A stretch of 64,000 nucleotides of DNA from Deroplatys truncata. Lineage: Eukaryota; Arthropoda; Insecta; Mantodea; Mantidae. Shown in pieces: positions 11,780 through 22,675 of this stretch. The notes under the pieces are model-generated. The model worked only from the letters and a program-made list of their open reading frames with translations. It searched no databases and was not told the DNA's origin. The stretch's first letter is position 1; each line of letters begins with the position of its first letter. Location of the stretch: assembly GCA_030765065.1 (NCBI GenBank), contig CM060990.1, positions 674,590,118-674,654,117 of the forward strand, given 5' to 3'. The position numbers were made by a program, and so were the translations under genes.

Positions 11780-11962
11780 ATGATAGAAATACCCTTCACT
11801 AGTGCAGAAGATAGCTTCTTAGTTAAGCTAGTGGGGCAATATCCTGGTCGTTATGACCTCAAATGTGATAATTACAAAAATCACATCACGGGGAATGTTT
11901 GGTCAGAAATATCAGAAACAATGGCAGAATCAGCCAAGGGCGTATTGAATAAAAATTTCAAG
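11780..11962 (+). CDS. Candidate first exon with a MADF-type domain
   Basis: An ATG at 11780 opens a 61-codon stretch up to AAG followed by GTAATT, a good splice donor, at 11963. The protein holds FLVKLVGQYPGRYDLKCDNY and NVWSEISETMAESA. This is the MADF (Myb/SANT-like) pattern: hydrophobic start, YP-x-x-YD, YK, then W-x-x-I. MADF domains bind DNA in insect transcription factors (Adf1-like, MADF-BESS) and in proteins accompanying PIF/Harbinger elements. The frame also extends upstream to 11663 and reads into the presumed intron to a stop at 11989. Only the first part of a MADF domain is present, so the rest should lie in a downstream exon, which I could not identify. Host gene fragment and transposon exon are both possible. 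Confidence 0.5.
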
Positions 11963-12347
11963 GTAATTTCACATTATTGCAGCTCCTAAAATACATCTTG
12001 TTTTATATAGAGGTGGTGCACATAAAGTGTCTCTTAAACTAATAGAAAAAAAATTCTAAGAATTCCAAATCTTATAGAAGAAAGGGGCCTTCCAAATTAA
12101 GATATGGAAAATATTTCCATGTGACCCCTTGGGCCCAGCCTCAGAATTTTAAATGAAACTATGGTAATTTTTATATACTGGTTTCTCTCAATAAACTAAA
12201 CAACTTTTATTAAAACATTTTTGTTCTAAAATGAATTGTTGAGCTCTTAAAGCGCGTTTTCACAAAAGTATACAATAGTAGAAAACAGCACTAAACGAAT
12301 AAGTAGGCAAGTCAATAAGTATCCCGTGATTGCTTTAAATTACAGTA
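11963..12347. other. Possible intron, no second exon found
   Basis: Follows the putative donor at 11963. AT-rich, with no convincing acceptor and MADF continuation seen. Confidence 0.4.
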
Positions 12348-13290
12348 TTAGTGCCCAAAATAGCCTCCATTAACATCTAAACACTTGGTAATTCTTTTGG
12401 AAAGGTTTTTTCTAACTGTAAACAACATACAGGGGCTAATAGTACGACAAGCTTCACGTTTTCGAAATTCCATATTCTCTTTGGTTGTAGGTGTTTTAAA
12501 CACGACTTTCTGTTTTATGTATTCCCATAAAATGTAGCCCAAGAGTGTTATGTCGGGTGAACGCGGAGGCCAGGTAATAGGTCCAATCCATCTATCACCA
12601 AATTTCTCGTTTAGCAGCTGACGTGTGCATATTGCAAAATATGATGATTCACCTTTCTGCTGATACCACATTTCTCTTCTCACACTGAGGACACGTTTTC
12701 CAGTAAGGGAGTTAATTCATGGTTGAGAAAATGGCAATATGATTCACCAGTAATTTTGCCTTCATAGAAGTAAGGGCCGATGACAAGCTTATCAAGAATT
12801 CCACACATTCCACAAAGGCACATTTCTCATCCATTTGGGGTTTTCAGATGCCCAATAATGCATATTATGTCTATTAACTTGTCCAGTATTTCAGAATGTT
12901 GCTTCATCCGAAAAGAATATGTTTGCCAAGAATGAATCATTCTCTTTGTGTGAGCTCGTCATAAAAAACATTTATGGTAAGAATGGTATTTCTGCTGCTT
13001 TAGTATCCACTGTACTGAAGTGCGGCTAATCCCACTGTCTTTTGACAACTCATATTGGGATTTATTTGTGGATTTACTTCTACAGCAGCAAGAATATTGA
13101 TAGTATTTTCATGATTCACTTTTGATTTCACTTTCAATCGAATCTTGTTCTTTATACTTCCACACTTACGTAGTTGTGTTTCCAGGCGTTTGAATTTCAT
13201 ATGCGATATTTTCATCCCGTATCTCTCATTGAACACTGCAGATGAGTTCGACAATTTCCCCTACATACGCCTAGCACTTAAATCATAGCT
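12348..13290 (-). pseudogene. Tc1/mariner-superfamily transposase of the DUF4817 type, broken
   Basis: Read on the minus strand from about 13255: an N-terminal segment FNERYGMKISHMKFKRLETQ and NILAAVEVNPQINPN, the linker and helix-turn-helix region of insect DUF4817-containing transposases. Next come ILFSDEATF (first catalytic Asp), RHNMHYWASENPKWM, GPYFYEGKITGESY (in shifted frames), then WYQQKGESSYFAIC where the family reads QQDGAPPHF, so the second Asp is replaced by Lys. FGDRWIG, WPPRSPDIT (third Asp kept) and LWEYIKQKVV follow to 12348. The reading crosses several stops and frameshifts between 13000 and 12680. No clear terminal repeats were found, and the Tc1 element at 13292 directly abuts its N-terminal side and may have split it. 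Confidence 0.8.
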
Positions 13291-13519
13291 ACAGTCCCGT
13301 GCGAATTAATCGGAGCCAAGTAAATTTTGCTGAATTTTCCCAAACAATTGTCAGCACTGTGCTTATAATGAAATAGAATGCGCTCTGGCCATTTCTGCTT
13401 GTTTTTTCACATGTGAATCGTTGTGTGATAGTTGGTTTTCAGTTCAAATGTGCATTTATTTCGATGTGTTCGAGTTTTATAGTCCTCTTGTAATAGGTAT
13501 TTGTAAATTTCGGTCTTCG

Positions 13520-14482
13520 ATGGATACGACTTCCAGGAAGCGAAGTGCGATTCTGGCATTAACACAAAATACTCCTATGACGGAAAGAGTGATAGTTCGG
13601 TGTTGGTGTAGTCACTACACATACAATTATTGATCAGCACAAAGAGACTGGCTCCATTACACCAAAGAAAAAGGGGAAATCTGGTCGGAAAAAGAAAACT
13701 TCACCAACCGATGACCGCTTTCTCCTTAGGAAAAGCAAAACAAACCCTAGGCTCACTGCTGTGGTCTTGGCTCGCGACCTGAGAGACAGGGGAGTGAATC
13801 TAGATGTATCTAATGTTCGCCATAGACTTTGATCAGTTGGAAGAAAAGCCAGAAAACCCGTGAAAAAACAACTTCTTACACAAGCAATGCGCAAGAAAGG
13901 CCGCTTATGAGCGTGTGCTCATCGGAATTGGAAAAAAGTTATTTTCTCTGATGAGACTCATTTCGAAGTGCAAGGTCAGAGGATTCAGTATGTGCGCCGA
14001 GCAAATAATGAACCTGCAAATTCAGCATATTTTCAACGGACTGTAAAACGCCCTGAGAAGGAAATATTTTGGGGCTGTTTCACCTATGAAGGACTAGGAC
14101 CTTTAATTCCAGCTGAAGGCATGATGAAAAGTGATCAGTACATCACAGTACTGGTGAGAGCTGTTCGTGAACTCCAGAAAAGGTTTCCGGAAGGTGAATT
14201 ATTCAGCAAGATTTAGCCACCTGGCACACTTCTGAGAAAGTGAAGAAATTCTTCAAAAATAACAATGTTCGTGAGCTTGACTGGCCAGGAAATTCCCCTG
14301 ACATTAACCCCATAGAATATTTGTGGGCTATTTGCAGAAAGAGACTTGCAAACTTTGACTGTTCTACAAAAGAACGTTTGATATTAGCTTTAATTAAAGT
14401 ATGGTTTCATGATGATGCTCTCAAAAATGTGTGTTCGAATTTTGTGGAGTCAATGCCTAAGCGTGTAATGAAAGTTATATAG
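13520..14482 (+). pseudogene. Tc1-type DD34E transposase, broken
   Basis: The ATG at 13520 gives MDTTSRKRSAILALTQNTPM, a typical Tc1 start ahead of a helix-turn-helix domain. Frameshifts near 13590 break the helix-turn-helix, and an in-frame TGA lies at 13908, shortly before the catalytic core. The core then reads WKKVIFSDETHFEVQG (first Asp, 13950-13952), WGCFTYEGLGPL, and after a one-base shift near 14202 QQDLATWHTSEKVKKFF (second Asp, 14210-14212), NSPDINPIEYLWAICRKRL (Glu, 14315-14317). Exactly 34 residues separate Asp and Glu, which defines DD34E. The frame ends at 14482 with KRVMKVI. All three catalytic residues survive although the frame is broken, so decay looks fairly young. Confidence 0.92.
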
Positions 14483-14899
14483 TAGAAAGGAGGAAATATT
14501 AAGTATTAAGAGATGTAAATTGGAAGTAATTTATGATGAACTTCATGAAAGTATGAAAAATGTTGTGTTATTGTTCTGTTTTATAAAATAGAAAGGAGGA
14601 AATATTAAGTATTAAGAGATGTAAATTGGAAGTAATTTATGATGAAATTCATGAAAGCATGTAAAATGTTGTGTTATTGTTCTGTTTTATAAAATAGAAA
14701 GGAGGAAATATTAAGTATTAAGAGATGTAAATTGGAAGTAATTTATGATGAAATTCATGAAAACATGTAAAATGTTGTGTTATTGTTCTGTTTTATAAAA
14801 TAGAAAGGAGGAAATATTAAGTATTAAGAGATGTAAATTGGAAGTAATTTATGATGAAATTCATGAAAGCATGTAAAATGTTGTGTTATTGTTCTGTTT
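14483..14899 (+). repeat. Four 106-bp tandem units inside the Tc1 right end
   Basis: Units begin TAGAAAGGAGGAAATATTAA at 14483, 14589, 14695 and 14801, an exact 106-bp period. Units 2 to 4 are almost identical; unit 1 differs at several sites (for example 'gaacttcatgaaagtatg' against 'gaaattcatgaaagcatg'). The last unit runs straight into the right inverted repeat. The pattern suggests recent amplification of the second unit type. Confidence 0.92.
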
Positions 14900-15059
14900 C
14901 GATTAATTTACACGGGACTGTACCTCCACATCAAAATCTGCCAATTTTTGAAGAGGCACAGTAAATAATAATCAATTAGAATAATTACATACAGAATTGA
15001 ATTGAGTTTTATTTATGGACGCTCTTTAACTGCTGTGGTCCTTAGCGTCCCATTCTATA

Positions 15060-15265
15060 TTGGGCGCGAAAGACCGGTAATTTTGCTCAGAGGCCTCTTT
15101 ACCAGGCTTGAGGTTCTTTTACGTGCCGTAAATCTACGAAACGGGACCACCGACTTTGCTTGCCTTCTGAAGGAAGCCATACTAAGGATTTTTACGCCCG
15201 AAAAAAATCCATTGCCCTCCGCCGGGTTTGAACTCGCGACCTCGGGAACCAGAAGCAACGAAGAC
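15060..15265 (-). repeat. tRNA-related SINE, type C, minus strand
   Basis: On the minus strand the head carries a B-box-like GAGTTCAAACCCGGCGG preceded by 'cccgaggtcgc'. The body continues with 'ggatttttttcgggcg', 'ttagtatggcttcctt', 'ggtggtcccgtttcg' and ends near 'ggtctttcgcgccca'. The copy at 60125-60318 has the same blocks in the other orientation. The A box is not obvious. Confidence 0.6.
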
Positions 15266-15664
15266 GAAGTGTTGTATTTTAGGAGTTCAGGTGCCTTTGA
15301 AACCACAATACCCATGTTATTTCATTTGATACCCAATTTCCTCCTATAGCTCATGGAGTATAGCATCTTCAATGAAAGCATCCTATAACAGCTCAACATT
15401 TTAGAAAAAAAACAATAAATAAAAGCTGCTTGGTTTATTGAGGGGAACCAGAATATAAAAAAGGTATCATGGTTTCATTTAAAATTCTGAGGTTGGGCCC
15501 CGCGTGTCCTATATCTAAGTGGCCCCATGAAAACGTTTTCCATATCACAATTTGGAAGTCCCATTGCTTCTATAAGATTTGGAATCCTTGGCATTTGGCT
15601 TTTTCTATTCGTTTAAGATATAGTCATCCAAATACGTCATATGGAATATATATATATGTGTGTG

Positions 15665-15700
<36 letters not shown>

Positions 15701-17374
15701 GTACACACATTATGCAGACGTTCATTACATAAAATGGCGGTTTGCCTTACTTGTCCGAAAAGAGGATTTTAATATTACGTAAACATACTTTATTGCATAT
15801 TCTGCCTTTGAAATTCAGAATAAAGTGAGCATACTTTAGAATGTTGCGCCAAACAAGCTAGTTTTCTTAAACAATGAGTTTTTTCACCTGTTATAACAGC
15901 AGCGAATTACGCAAACATGTGATGTTTGACCTTGAAACAATCTCAAACCTTCTTGATAAATTATGCAAAGGTTATTTGGTTTTAGAATTTAAAATCTTTT
16001 AACATTAAAAAATGACGCTCCTTTTAAGATTTAAATTTGTTTCTCAAACCTCCCATTTGTACGGCTAAGGGCTGCCTTTAGACGGAGAATTTAGACACAT
16101 TGTACTCTCTGGATTATGAGAACATTTGGCGATATTTATTGTACGTCTTTATGTGCTGACACTTTTAAGTGTTGTAATGAGAGGAATGGCAATAAAAGCG
16201 AAATACGAGTACTTGAACAGACATAAAGAGTACGGAAAATGCAGTGTTACAGCGCCCAAGTATTGTTTTTGTCTCAATCCTCCCACAACTCTATCTAGGT
16301 AATAAGTTACAATAAAACATAGAATACAACGTAAGCAATTAAAAGAGTACTAAATGAATTAAAATAAGGCGTGAGCTGTATACAAATTTGTAGATCGTAC
16401 TGCAATGTGTGCTTGGCCGAAACGGAAGCTCATGATTTCATCAGTGTCAGTATGGTTATGACAGCTTTCCAAACAATGCAGGAAAATCTAAAAAAAGAAC
16501 ACTGTATGTACCCTTGTTGCTGAGGAAGAAATTCCTCTTGCAACTTGCTCTTCTCAGCAAGAGTCTCATTTCTGTCCGAAAATATCTCGAGCTAGTAGGA
16601 TGAAAATCGGCTACAAGAAAATATTTTAAACCTGCCTATAGAGAGTTGCAAATGATGCACAAAATCAAGATGCCATAAAAAAAGGATGCACACAATAATT
16701 ATTTACATTTCTTAATACGACCTTATCAGAAAAAAAATTTCACCTCTTCTAAGTGCCTTAAGTAAAAATAAAAATGTACAAAATAGTTTCTGAATTGGAA
16801 ATTTGGTCACACAAACCTATTTCCATTGTGTTCGTCGCTCATGAGGAGGAGGTAAATACAGAGGACAATAAATATTTGCAACTTTAATTAGGTTTTATGT
16901 CACGTACTTATTTGGGCAATTATCTTTGTATTAAGAATTGTTTTTGGATTGTTCTGTTCATCCGATTTAATCATTCTATAGTTTTGCATGTATTTTAAAA
17001 TAGTATTCATAGCCCAGTGTTTACGAATATTTAATTAATAATTAATACCTGCCTTAAGAAAGAAATTAACAAAATAAATATTGTTGTAAAAGCAAATCTT
17101 TCACATAATCACCGTAATTATTCACGCTTATGCAATAAATAAAGATTTAGGTGCCTATAGCATAAGTGTTTACAAAGTTAGATACTGCAAGTTTTTTCAG
17201 CAGGCGTTATTGTTTTCCCTGCTCTTCGCCTCTACTTCGATCATGCTTAGGAAATAATTGAACTCATTCACATTTAGTCGAAAAAATTCCCTAAATTTTT
17301 GTTCATTAATCGTCTATTTATCTATACGGTGCTGAAGGTTTCAAGTGCCCTCGTGTAAACAAGTGGACTAACTT
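15266..17374. other. No gene recognised; contains a GT microsatellite
   Basis: AT-rich DNA of about 2.1 kb. A (TG)n tract with one interruption lies at about 15656-15700. The 115-codon frame overlapping the SINE and the 87-codon frame at 15469-15732 are not protein-like. Confidence 0.5.
15656..15700. repeat. (TG)n microsatellite
   Basis: About 22 TG dinucleotides with one interruption near 15670, preceded by a short (AT)n run. Confidence 0.95.
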
Positions 17375-18821
17375 CAGTGGCGTAGCCTGATTATCAGACT
17401 CGGGTATGCAACTCAACGCATATTGTGAAATTCGTTAAAATGTGACCCAAACTAAACAAAATTGCCCATATCAACATATTTAATCTCAGCTAGAGAATCT
17501 CCTTTTCTCTCAGAACTTACATCTGCAAAGCAAATAAACCTCTCTTCAACATTTCTCTCAACGGTTATGTATCGCAAAACGGTAGAGTTGTTTACTACTT
17601 ATGTCAGGAGTTTCATCTAATATCAGTGAAACACAGAAGGCACTAGAAATTCCTTCTCAATTTCACGCATCATGACTTCACTCACACTTTAAATTAAGTC
17701 ATTCTGAATATCAGGTGAAGTTGCACGAAAAACAAGACGACTTTTCCAAGTGCCCTTTCAGAGAGGTGTCATATTATATTGCTAATCCATTTAAATACTC
17801 AATATAGTTGTCCCTGTTTGAAGATCCTTCACTCTCATTATGACCACGAAGAGCAAGTGCTTGCTTTCCTAAAAAAACAATTATAGCCCGTACAACGTGA
17901 GAAAATAAAGCTCTATTCTTTTTCACTTCATTGTTATACTGTTCAACTGAGAGCTTATACTGACTATCCAAAGAAAATTCTATTCTGGGAGTTTTACCAA
18001 AAAGTTTTAGTTGTTTTTTGGCTGCCTTATAAATTTTATTTAAATCTTTATAACCGTTGGAATTCCATATGCATTTTTCATTTGAAAAAACAACCATGAC
18101 TCACTTTCATAAACGTTGATGCCTTACACATCTTTTTAATCTTAGTTGTAATGTTGAGTATGGGCTTTGGAGGACCTGATTTAATTACAACTTCCTTTTC
18201 AGAGAAATTTAATGACTGGAAGCTTCTTAGCTTGAGCTTGTCGATCACACAACAATTTGTTTCCATTTTCGTTGCTACAACCACACTGAAACAATGTATT
18301 GTTTGCTATTGCACTTCGTGACCTGCCTATGTACATACCTTCCTCCCAGAACCCGCGCAAATATTAACCTACATTTGCTTTGATAATGAGTAACCAAGTG
18401 TCCAAAGCCCGCTTAAATTTTCCCAATTGAAGAAACACACATACAAGAAACAAAATAACTCGCGAATTACTCCCTATTCACGTTTATACATGCAATTGTA
18501 TGAGCACGATTTTTAACACGAGATGTACTCCAACTGAGTACATTCCATGGGTCACCAGGGTCAAGCATACGGCACCAGTTTCCTCCAGCTGACGGCAGGT
18601 GCCGTTGACCACAGCCTTGTCTCGATACAGACTACAGACTGCGTTCAAGTTATCGCAGCGTGGCGCGAATTCAAATTATAATATTTAGGAAAGCTCGATT
18701 TTTAATGATATTAGGACGTTGTGTACTACAAAATTACAATGAACACCAATTTTGCCACCAGTTTGAGGAAAATTACAGGGTGTGTAACACATCTCTCACA
18801 TCCATTGACGCTACGCCCCTG
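17375..18821 (-). mobile_element. hAT transposon remnant, ZMYM1-like
   Basis: The left end reads CAGTGGCGTAGCCTG and the right end, complemented, CAGGGGCGTAGCG, a hAT-style inverted repeat. The sequence just outside on the right, agcttcag (18822-18829), closely matches aacttcag (17370-17377), which overlaps the left end, a possible 8-bp target duplication with one change. At 1447 bp it is shorter than full hATs and holds fragments of a DUF4371-type transposase on the minus strand. The target on the right is a copy of repeat family R, whose second copy at about 19257 shows the same site uninterrupted. Confidence 0.75.
17430..18284 (-). pseudogene. ZMYM1-like hAT transposase (DUF4371), N-terminal two-thirds, broken
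   Basis: Minus-strand frames 18284-18078 and 18097-17774 give SLNFSEKEVVIKSGPPKPIL, then VVFSNEKCIWNSNGYKDLNK, RIEFSLDSQYKLSVEQYNNE and FLGKQALALRGHNESEGSSN, the hallmark of insect zinc-finger-MYM-type-1-like hAT proteins ahead of and into DUF4371. Further broken frames down to about 17430 read SPDIQNDLI, EVMMREIEKEF, STVLRYITVE and VEERFICFADVS, the next blocks of the same family. The zinc-finger segment between the first two frames is mostly missing. The C-terminal dimerisation region is absent. Confidence 0.82.
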
Positions 18822-19560
18822 AGCTTCAGCATCTTTTAGAGATACGAAAAGAATATCTTCAAGGAAATTCCCCTATCCCAGACTACCCTTTACATGTAGC
18901 ATTTATTGAAAATTTTGTTTTTTAAAAAAATTGCTATAACGATTTTGATCAAAATATAATATATTTAGGATATTTTCTTGACAAACAAAATATATATCTT
19001 GAATTTCGTGGGAACGTGCCCAAAATTCCTGATCTTTCATAATGATATTTGAATAACTGGTAAACTGTAAGAGATAGACGAATATTTCTAGACAAAAAGT
19101 GTTGAGCTCGCTAAAACACACAATTCATGTCACAAGCTTCAATATATTATATGTTGATCAAAATCGTTATAGCAATTTTTTTAAAAAGCACAATTTTCAT
19201 TTTTGAGTTGTTCTGCTCAAATTCATGAAAGAACATACACACACCCACGTTTGGTAATTAGCTTCAGCATCTTTTAGAGATACGAAAAGAATATCTTCAA
19301 GGAAATTCCCCTACCCTAGACTACCCTTTACATGTAGCATTTTTTGAAAATTTTGTTTTTTAAAAAAATTGCTATAACGATTTTGATCAAAATATAATAT
19401 ATTGAAGCTTGTGACATGAATTGTGTGTTTTAGCGAGCTCAACACCTTTTGTCTAGAAATATTCGTCTATCTCTTACGGTTTACGAGTTATTCAAATATC
19501 ATTCAGAAAGATCAGGAATTTTGGTGGTAAACCGTAAGAGATAGACGAATATTTCTGGCT
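18822..19560 (-). repeat. Repeat family R, copy b, with internal inverted duplication
   Basis: Two near-identical direct copies begin gcttcagcatcttttagaga (18823 and about 19260) and run about 140 bp with few differences. A segment at about 19063-19140 (gtaagagatagacgaatatt onwards) recurs inverted at about 19400-19485, and its tip recurs again near 19535. The blocks match R copies at 6795 and 38505. The high identity between the internal copies implies a recent rearrangement. Confidence 0.65.
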
Positions 19561-19694
19561 AACTTCTTTTTAACTTTTTAATCTGCTAGCAACATCCAAA
19601 TAAGATCATCATGCTCTAAAAAGACGTCACACATCTCATATGATCTAGAAGCATTGCCGCGCCGAATCCCTAGTAATCAGGCGTAGCTTCGTTG

Positions 19695-19805
19695 CTGCTG
19701 CCTTGCTTATACGCTTGAACGCCACGGCTTTAACAAAGCGTACCATGAGTGAATATGCTGTACCAGCTGAGCTACCAGCTGACTCATGGCATTGACCTCG
19801 ATACG
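19695..19805 (-). repeat. tRNA-like SINE head
   Basis: On the minus strand TGGTAGCTCAGCTGGTACAG (about 19778-19759) is a strong tRNA A box, and GGCGTTCAAGCG follows at a plausible B-box distance. There is no tRNA cloverleaf that I can complete, so I read it as a SINE promoter region and not a tRNA gene. Confidence 0.45.
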
Positions 19806-20061
19806 TCTGGTGTACACTCGCGGCCAGAAAAGGTGTCTTATTCCCTTAGATCGCAAAAGTGTTTTTTCTTCCGTAAAGTTTCCGTATTTGTATACCGACA
19901 CTAATGACTAGAGCTCGGATTTATGTGCAGTATAAAGTATGATTATATGCATGCATCCATGCACTAAAATCTGTAAAATATGCACTTAAAATAACGCATA
20001 TTAATTTAATTTTCTCACATTTATTAATCTTGAAAATCTTATCACATCTTGGAGCATACTA

Positions 20062-20091
20062 AGTTTGAACTATTTTTTTTTATTTATGCTG

Positions 20092-20160
<69 letters not shown>

Positions 20161-20410
20161 TTGCTAAAGACACTCGAAACGTGTATCTCTGATGAAATCT
20201 CGGTAACGAATTTTTGCGTAGAATGCACTAGTTTTTTTTATTTATGCAGTTCACACACATTTGCTAAAGATGTTTCTTTTTAATTCAGGCATTCTCAAAA
20301 CGTGTATCTCTGATGAAATCTCGGTATCGAATTTTTGCGTAGAGTGCAATACTTCCTCTACTTGCTATACGTAAGTGATAGTGAAATTAAAATTTGTTTC
20401 AAGACGCAAG
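20062..20410 (+). repeat. Repeat family R, copy c (right end, duplicated)
   Basis: Two adjacent versions of the block 'tttatttatgc-gttcacac ... acgtgtatctctgatgaaat' are present (20070-20230 and 20232-20345), then 'tacttcctctacttgctata', as in the right end of R at 38850-39035. The first version contains the expanded CA tract. Confidence 0.55.
20094..20158. repeat. (CA)n microsatellite
   Basis: About 32 uninterrupted CA units grown from the 'gttcacacac' site of an R repeat copy; the neighbouring R copy at about 20250 has only four. Confidence 0.97.
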
Positions 20411-20948
20411 GACTCGGATGTGTGCTGATATAAACAGCTATTTAAAAGAGAAAATATAAAAGGTTGCGCAACATTTTCTTCCAGAGGCAAATGAAACACG
20501 AGGTGGACCTTCTAACAATGCTGAAAAGATCCTGGCGTGTTTTCATCTGGGTACCACTTCCTCGGAAATAATGGCTAGATGGTATCTTTAAAAAGGCATT
20601 GTTTAACAAAAAATGGCTAGATATAATTGGCGTCTAAAAGTACCCATAATTTGTTTGCAGAAGTTAAGCCCCATAAAGACATTCTAAATATTATAATTGA
20701 TTAGATAAATCCATAATATTTAAATATTGTAAAAGAATAATTTATTTAATATAAAACTGAAATGGAATAAGGTATATATTTTTGCTAAGCACCAACACCG
20801 TACGTGTTATATAATTGAAATTCTTTGGGTAAAATATATAAAAACTCATCAATTCTATGTGTCAAAAATCATAAATTTTGGGCGCATACTCCAGAAAGTC
20901 GACCTAATGATCAGTACACATTTTGATAACATGCCATGACTCATGATT

Positions 20949-20952
<4 letters not shown>

Positions 20953-20992
<40 letters not shown>
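20953..20992. repeat. (TAA)n microsatellite
   Basis: About 13 TAA units inside the non-autonomous hAT. Confidence 0.95.
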
Positions 20993-20993
<1 letters not shown>

Positions 20994-22505
20994 TAATTAT
21001 AATACAACTGGGGATTCACCCTAACCATTTATTCCTTTTGCATAGCTAAAGTGCAGATGAAAGTATGCTATTTAGGCTAGATTTTGGCTAAGGCGTTTGT
21101 TAAATAGGTTGGATTTCAGGCTATAAGCATTTTACGATTTTATATGGCTAAACGCCACTGTAAAACTGCTAGATTTAGCCATAAAATAGCTAAGTTGGCA
21201 ACACTGCTGGGTACTATAATGCTAAACAGAATGTGAGGTCATAGCAAGCCGCTCTTATTACCGGAAGACAGTCTGATAATATAATCAAAGCGATATACAA
21301 ATAAACACTTAGAGCAGAATGTTCGCACAAATCAAAACCGGATTGTAACTGAAGAATTTCAATTAAAACCAAAGTTAAGTTTAACTTTCAAATGAAACTC
21401 TTTAATCCAGTTTAACTTTAATTCATGATAACATCTTATAAACTCTTGGAATTACGTAGTGATATTTTATATAGATGCAGAGGATATCAATATAAAGATG
21501 CAAAAACCGAAATACAAATAATCTACTTTCAATATATCAGTTGGTGACACGTTTGTAATGCTATCAAATAAGGAAATGAGGGATTTTCTTTAGAAAGGGG
21601 ATGAGCGTTATCTGTTAAAAGTTGGGTGAATCTCAATGTCTGTTTCATTTGCGAAATCTTTAATTATAATTGTGTTATTTAAAATTTGCATGTCTATTAG
21701 ATTTCATAAATGAGAGTATGATTAACATGAATGAGTATATGTATATTTAGGTGCAGTAAAGATTTAAATCGCCTTGATAGCTCTACGAAGAGGGGAAATT
21801 TTTATTTATACCAAACCACGACCTGATGCTCGTTTCTCAACTTGCTTGGAGCCACAGCTCACAAGCTTTTGCTTGTTTTTATTTATATCACCCATTTTAA
21901 TATTCCGTTTCCTATTGCTTACATTCAGAATACACACTAGTTACAAGTTTAAGAGTGACTGAAAACGGCACCTTTTATTTCTTGGAAATGTTATCGTTGC
22001 GTCAGACGGCTTCGTTTGTGTAACGTTAATACAAACCAATCTAGTAACAATGGCCTCGCCGAACTTTAAAGATTTGCCGCATGATTGTTGAACGCTTTCT
22101 ACTTTATCTGTTGACGGCACATTTTTATGTCAGAAAGCGCTGGTTATTGATAGCTATGTTCTCATTTTCGGCGACCTGTTATGCATTTAGTAACATGATA
22201 GCTTAACAGTTCTACACAAACAGAACAACAAAAGAGAAATTTTCTCTGAACCCTCTCTTTCTCATAAAGTATCGTTGTGAAATACAAATTCGTACTTCAT
22301 GAATAATTACGAAAAAGTAAAATATATGCAAAAATATGCAGAAATTAGTTAAATATGCACTAACCCCTTAAATATGCATTTATATGCACTATAAAACTTC
22401 CGTAATAAACTCCTTACAATATGGAATAAATTTATTACATACTTGCATACGTCTATCAAGGAATAAAACATGCAAATATGCAAAAATCCTAGCTCTACTA
22501 ATGAC

Positions 22506-22675
22506 TAATGCCTACCGAGAGAGAAGCCTCCATTGTAATGTGTGAGGCTCGTATTTGGAAATGCCAGGTTCGATTACAGTCGGCCCAGGCTTTCTGACAA
22601 TCTTTATTTTTGTTTTTTTGTTTTTTTTTATTTCCGGGGGTGTTAGACGAATGCTGGGAACTTCCCCTCTACCAC
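22506..22675 (+). repeat. SINE head fragment, type A-like
   Basis: Contains a B-box-like CCAGGTTCGATTACAG and the 'gacgaatgctgggaactt' and 'tctaccacggga' blocks of type A SINEs, separated by a T-rich stretch. It ends abruptly where the minisatellite starts. Confidence 0.5.

Larger units (their letters stand above)
13292..14920 (+). mobile_element. Tc1-like transposon, near full length
   Basis: The left end CAGTCCCGTGCGAATTAATC and the right end (complement CAGTCCCGTGTAAATTAATC) form a 21-bp inverted repeat with two mismatches, flanked by TA on both sides (13290-13291 and 14921-14922). The length, 1629 bp, fits a complete Tc1. It carries one broken DD34E transposase and, unusually, a block of four 106-bp tandem units between the transposase stop and the right inverted repeat. 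Confidence 0.93.
19909..22497. mobile_element. Non-autonomous hAT element with 8-bp target duplication
   Basis: The left end TAGAGCTCGGATTTATG and the right end, complemented, TAGAGCTAGGATTTTTG, are inverted repeats. Both are directly flanked by ctaatgac (19901-19908 and 22498-22505), a perfect 8-bp target-site duplication typical of hAT. Short 'atatgca' repeats cluster inside both ends. No transposase was found in the 2589 bp; the interior contains an R-related segment with a CA microsatellite, a TAA microsatellite and AT-rich DNA. Confidence 0.85.

Noticed and set aside
13634-13894. 86-codon minus-strand frame
   Set aside because: Antisense of the Tc1 transposase.
19695-19805. Functional tRNA gene on the minus strand
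   Set aside because: The A box is strong but acceptor and anticodon stems do not fold into a full cloverleaf; better read as a SINE head.
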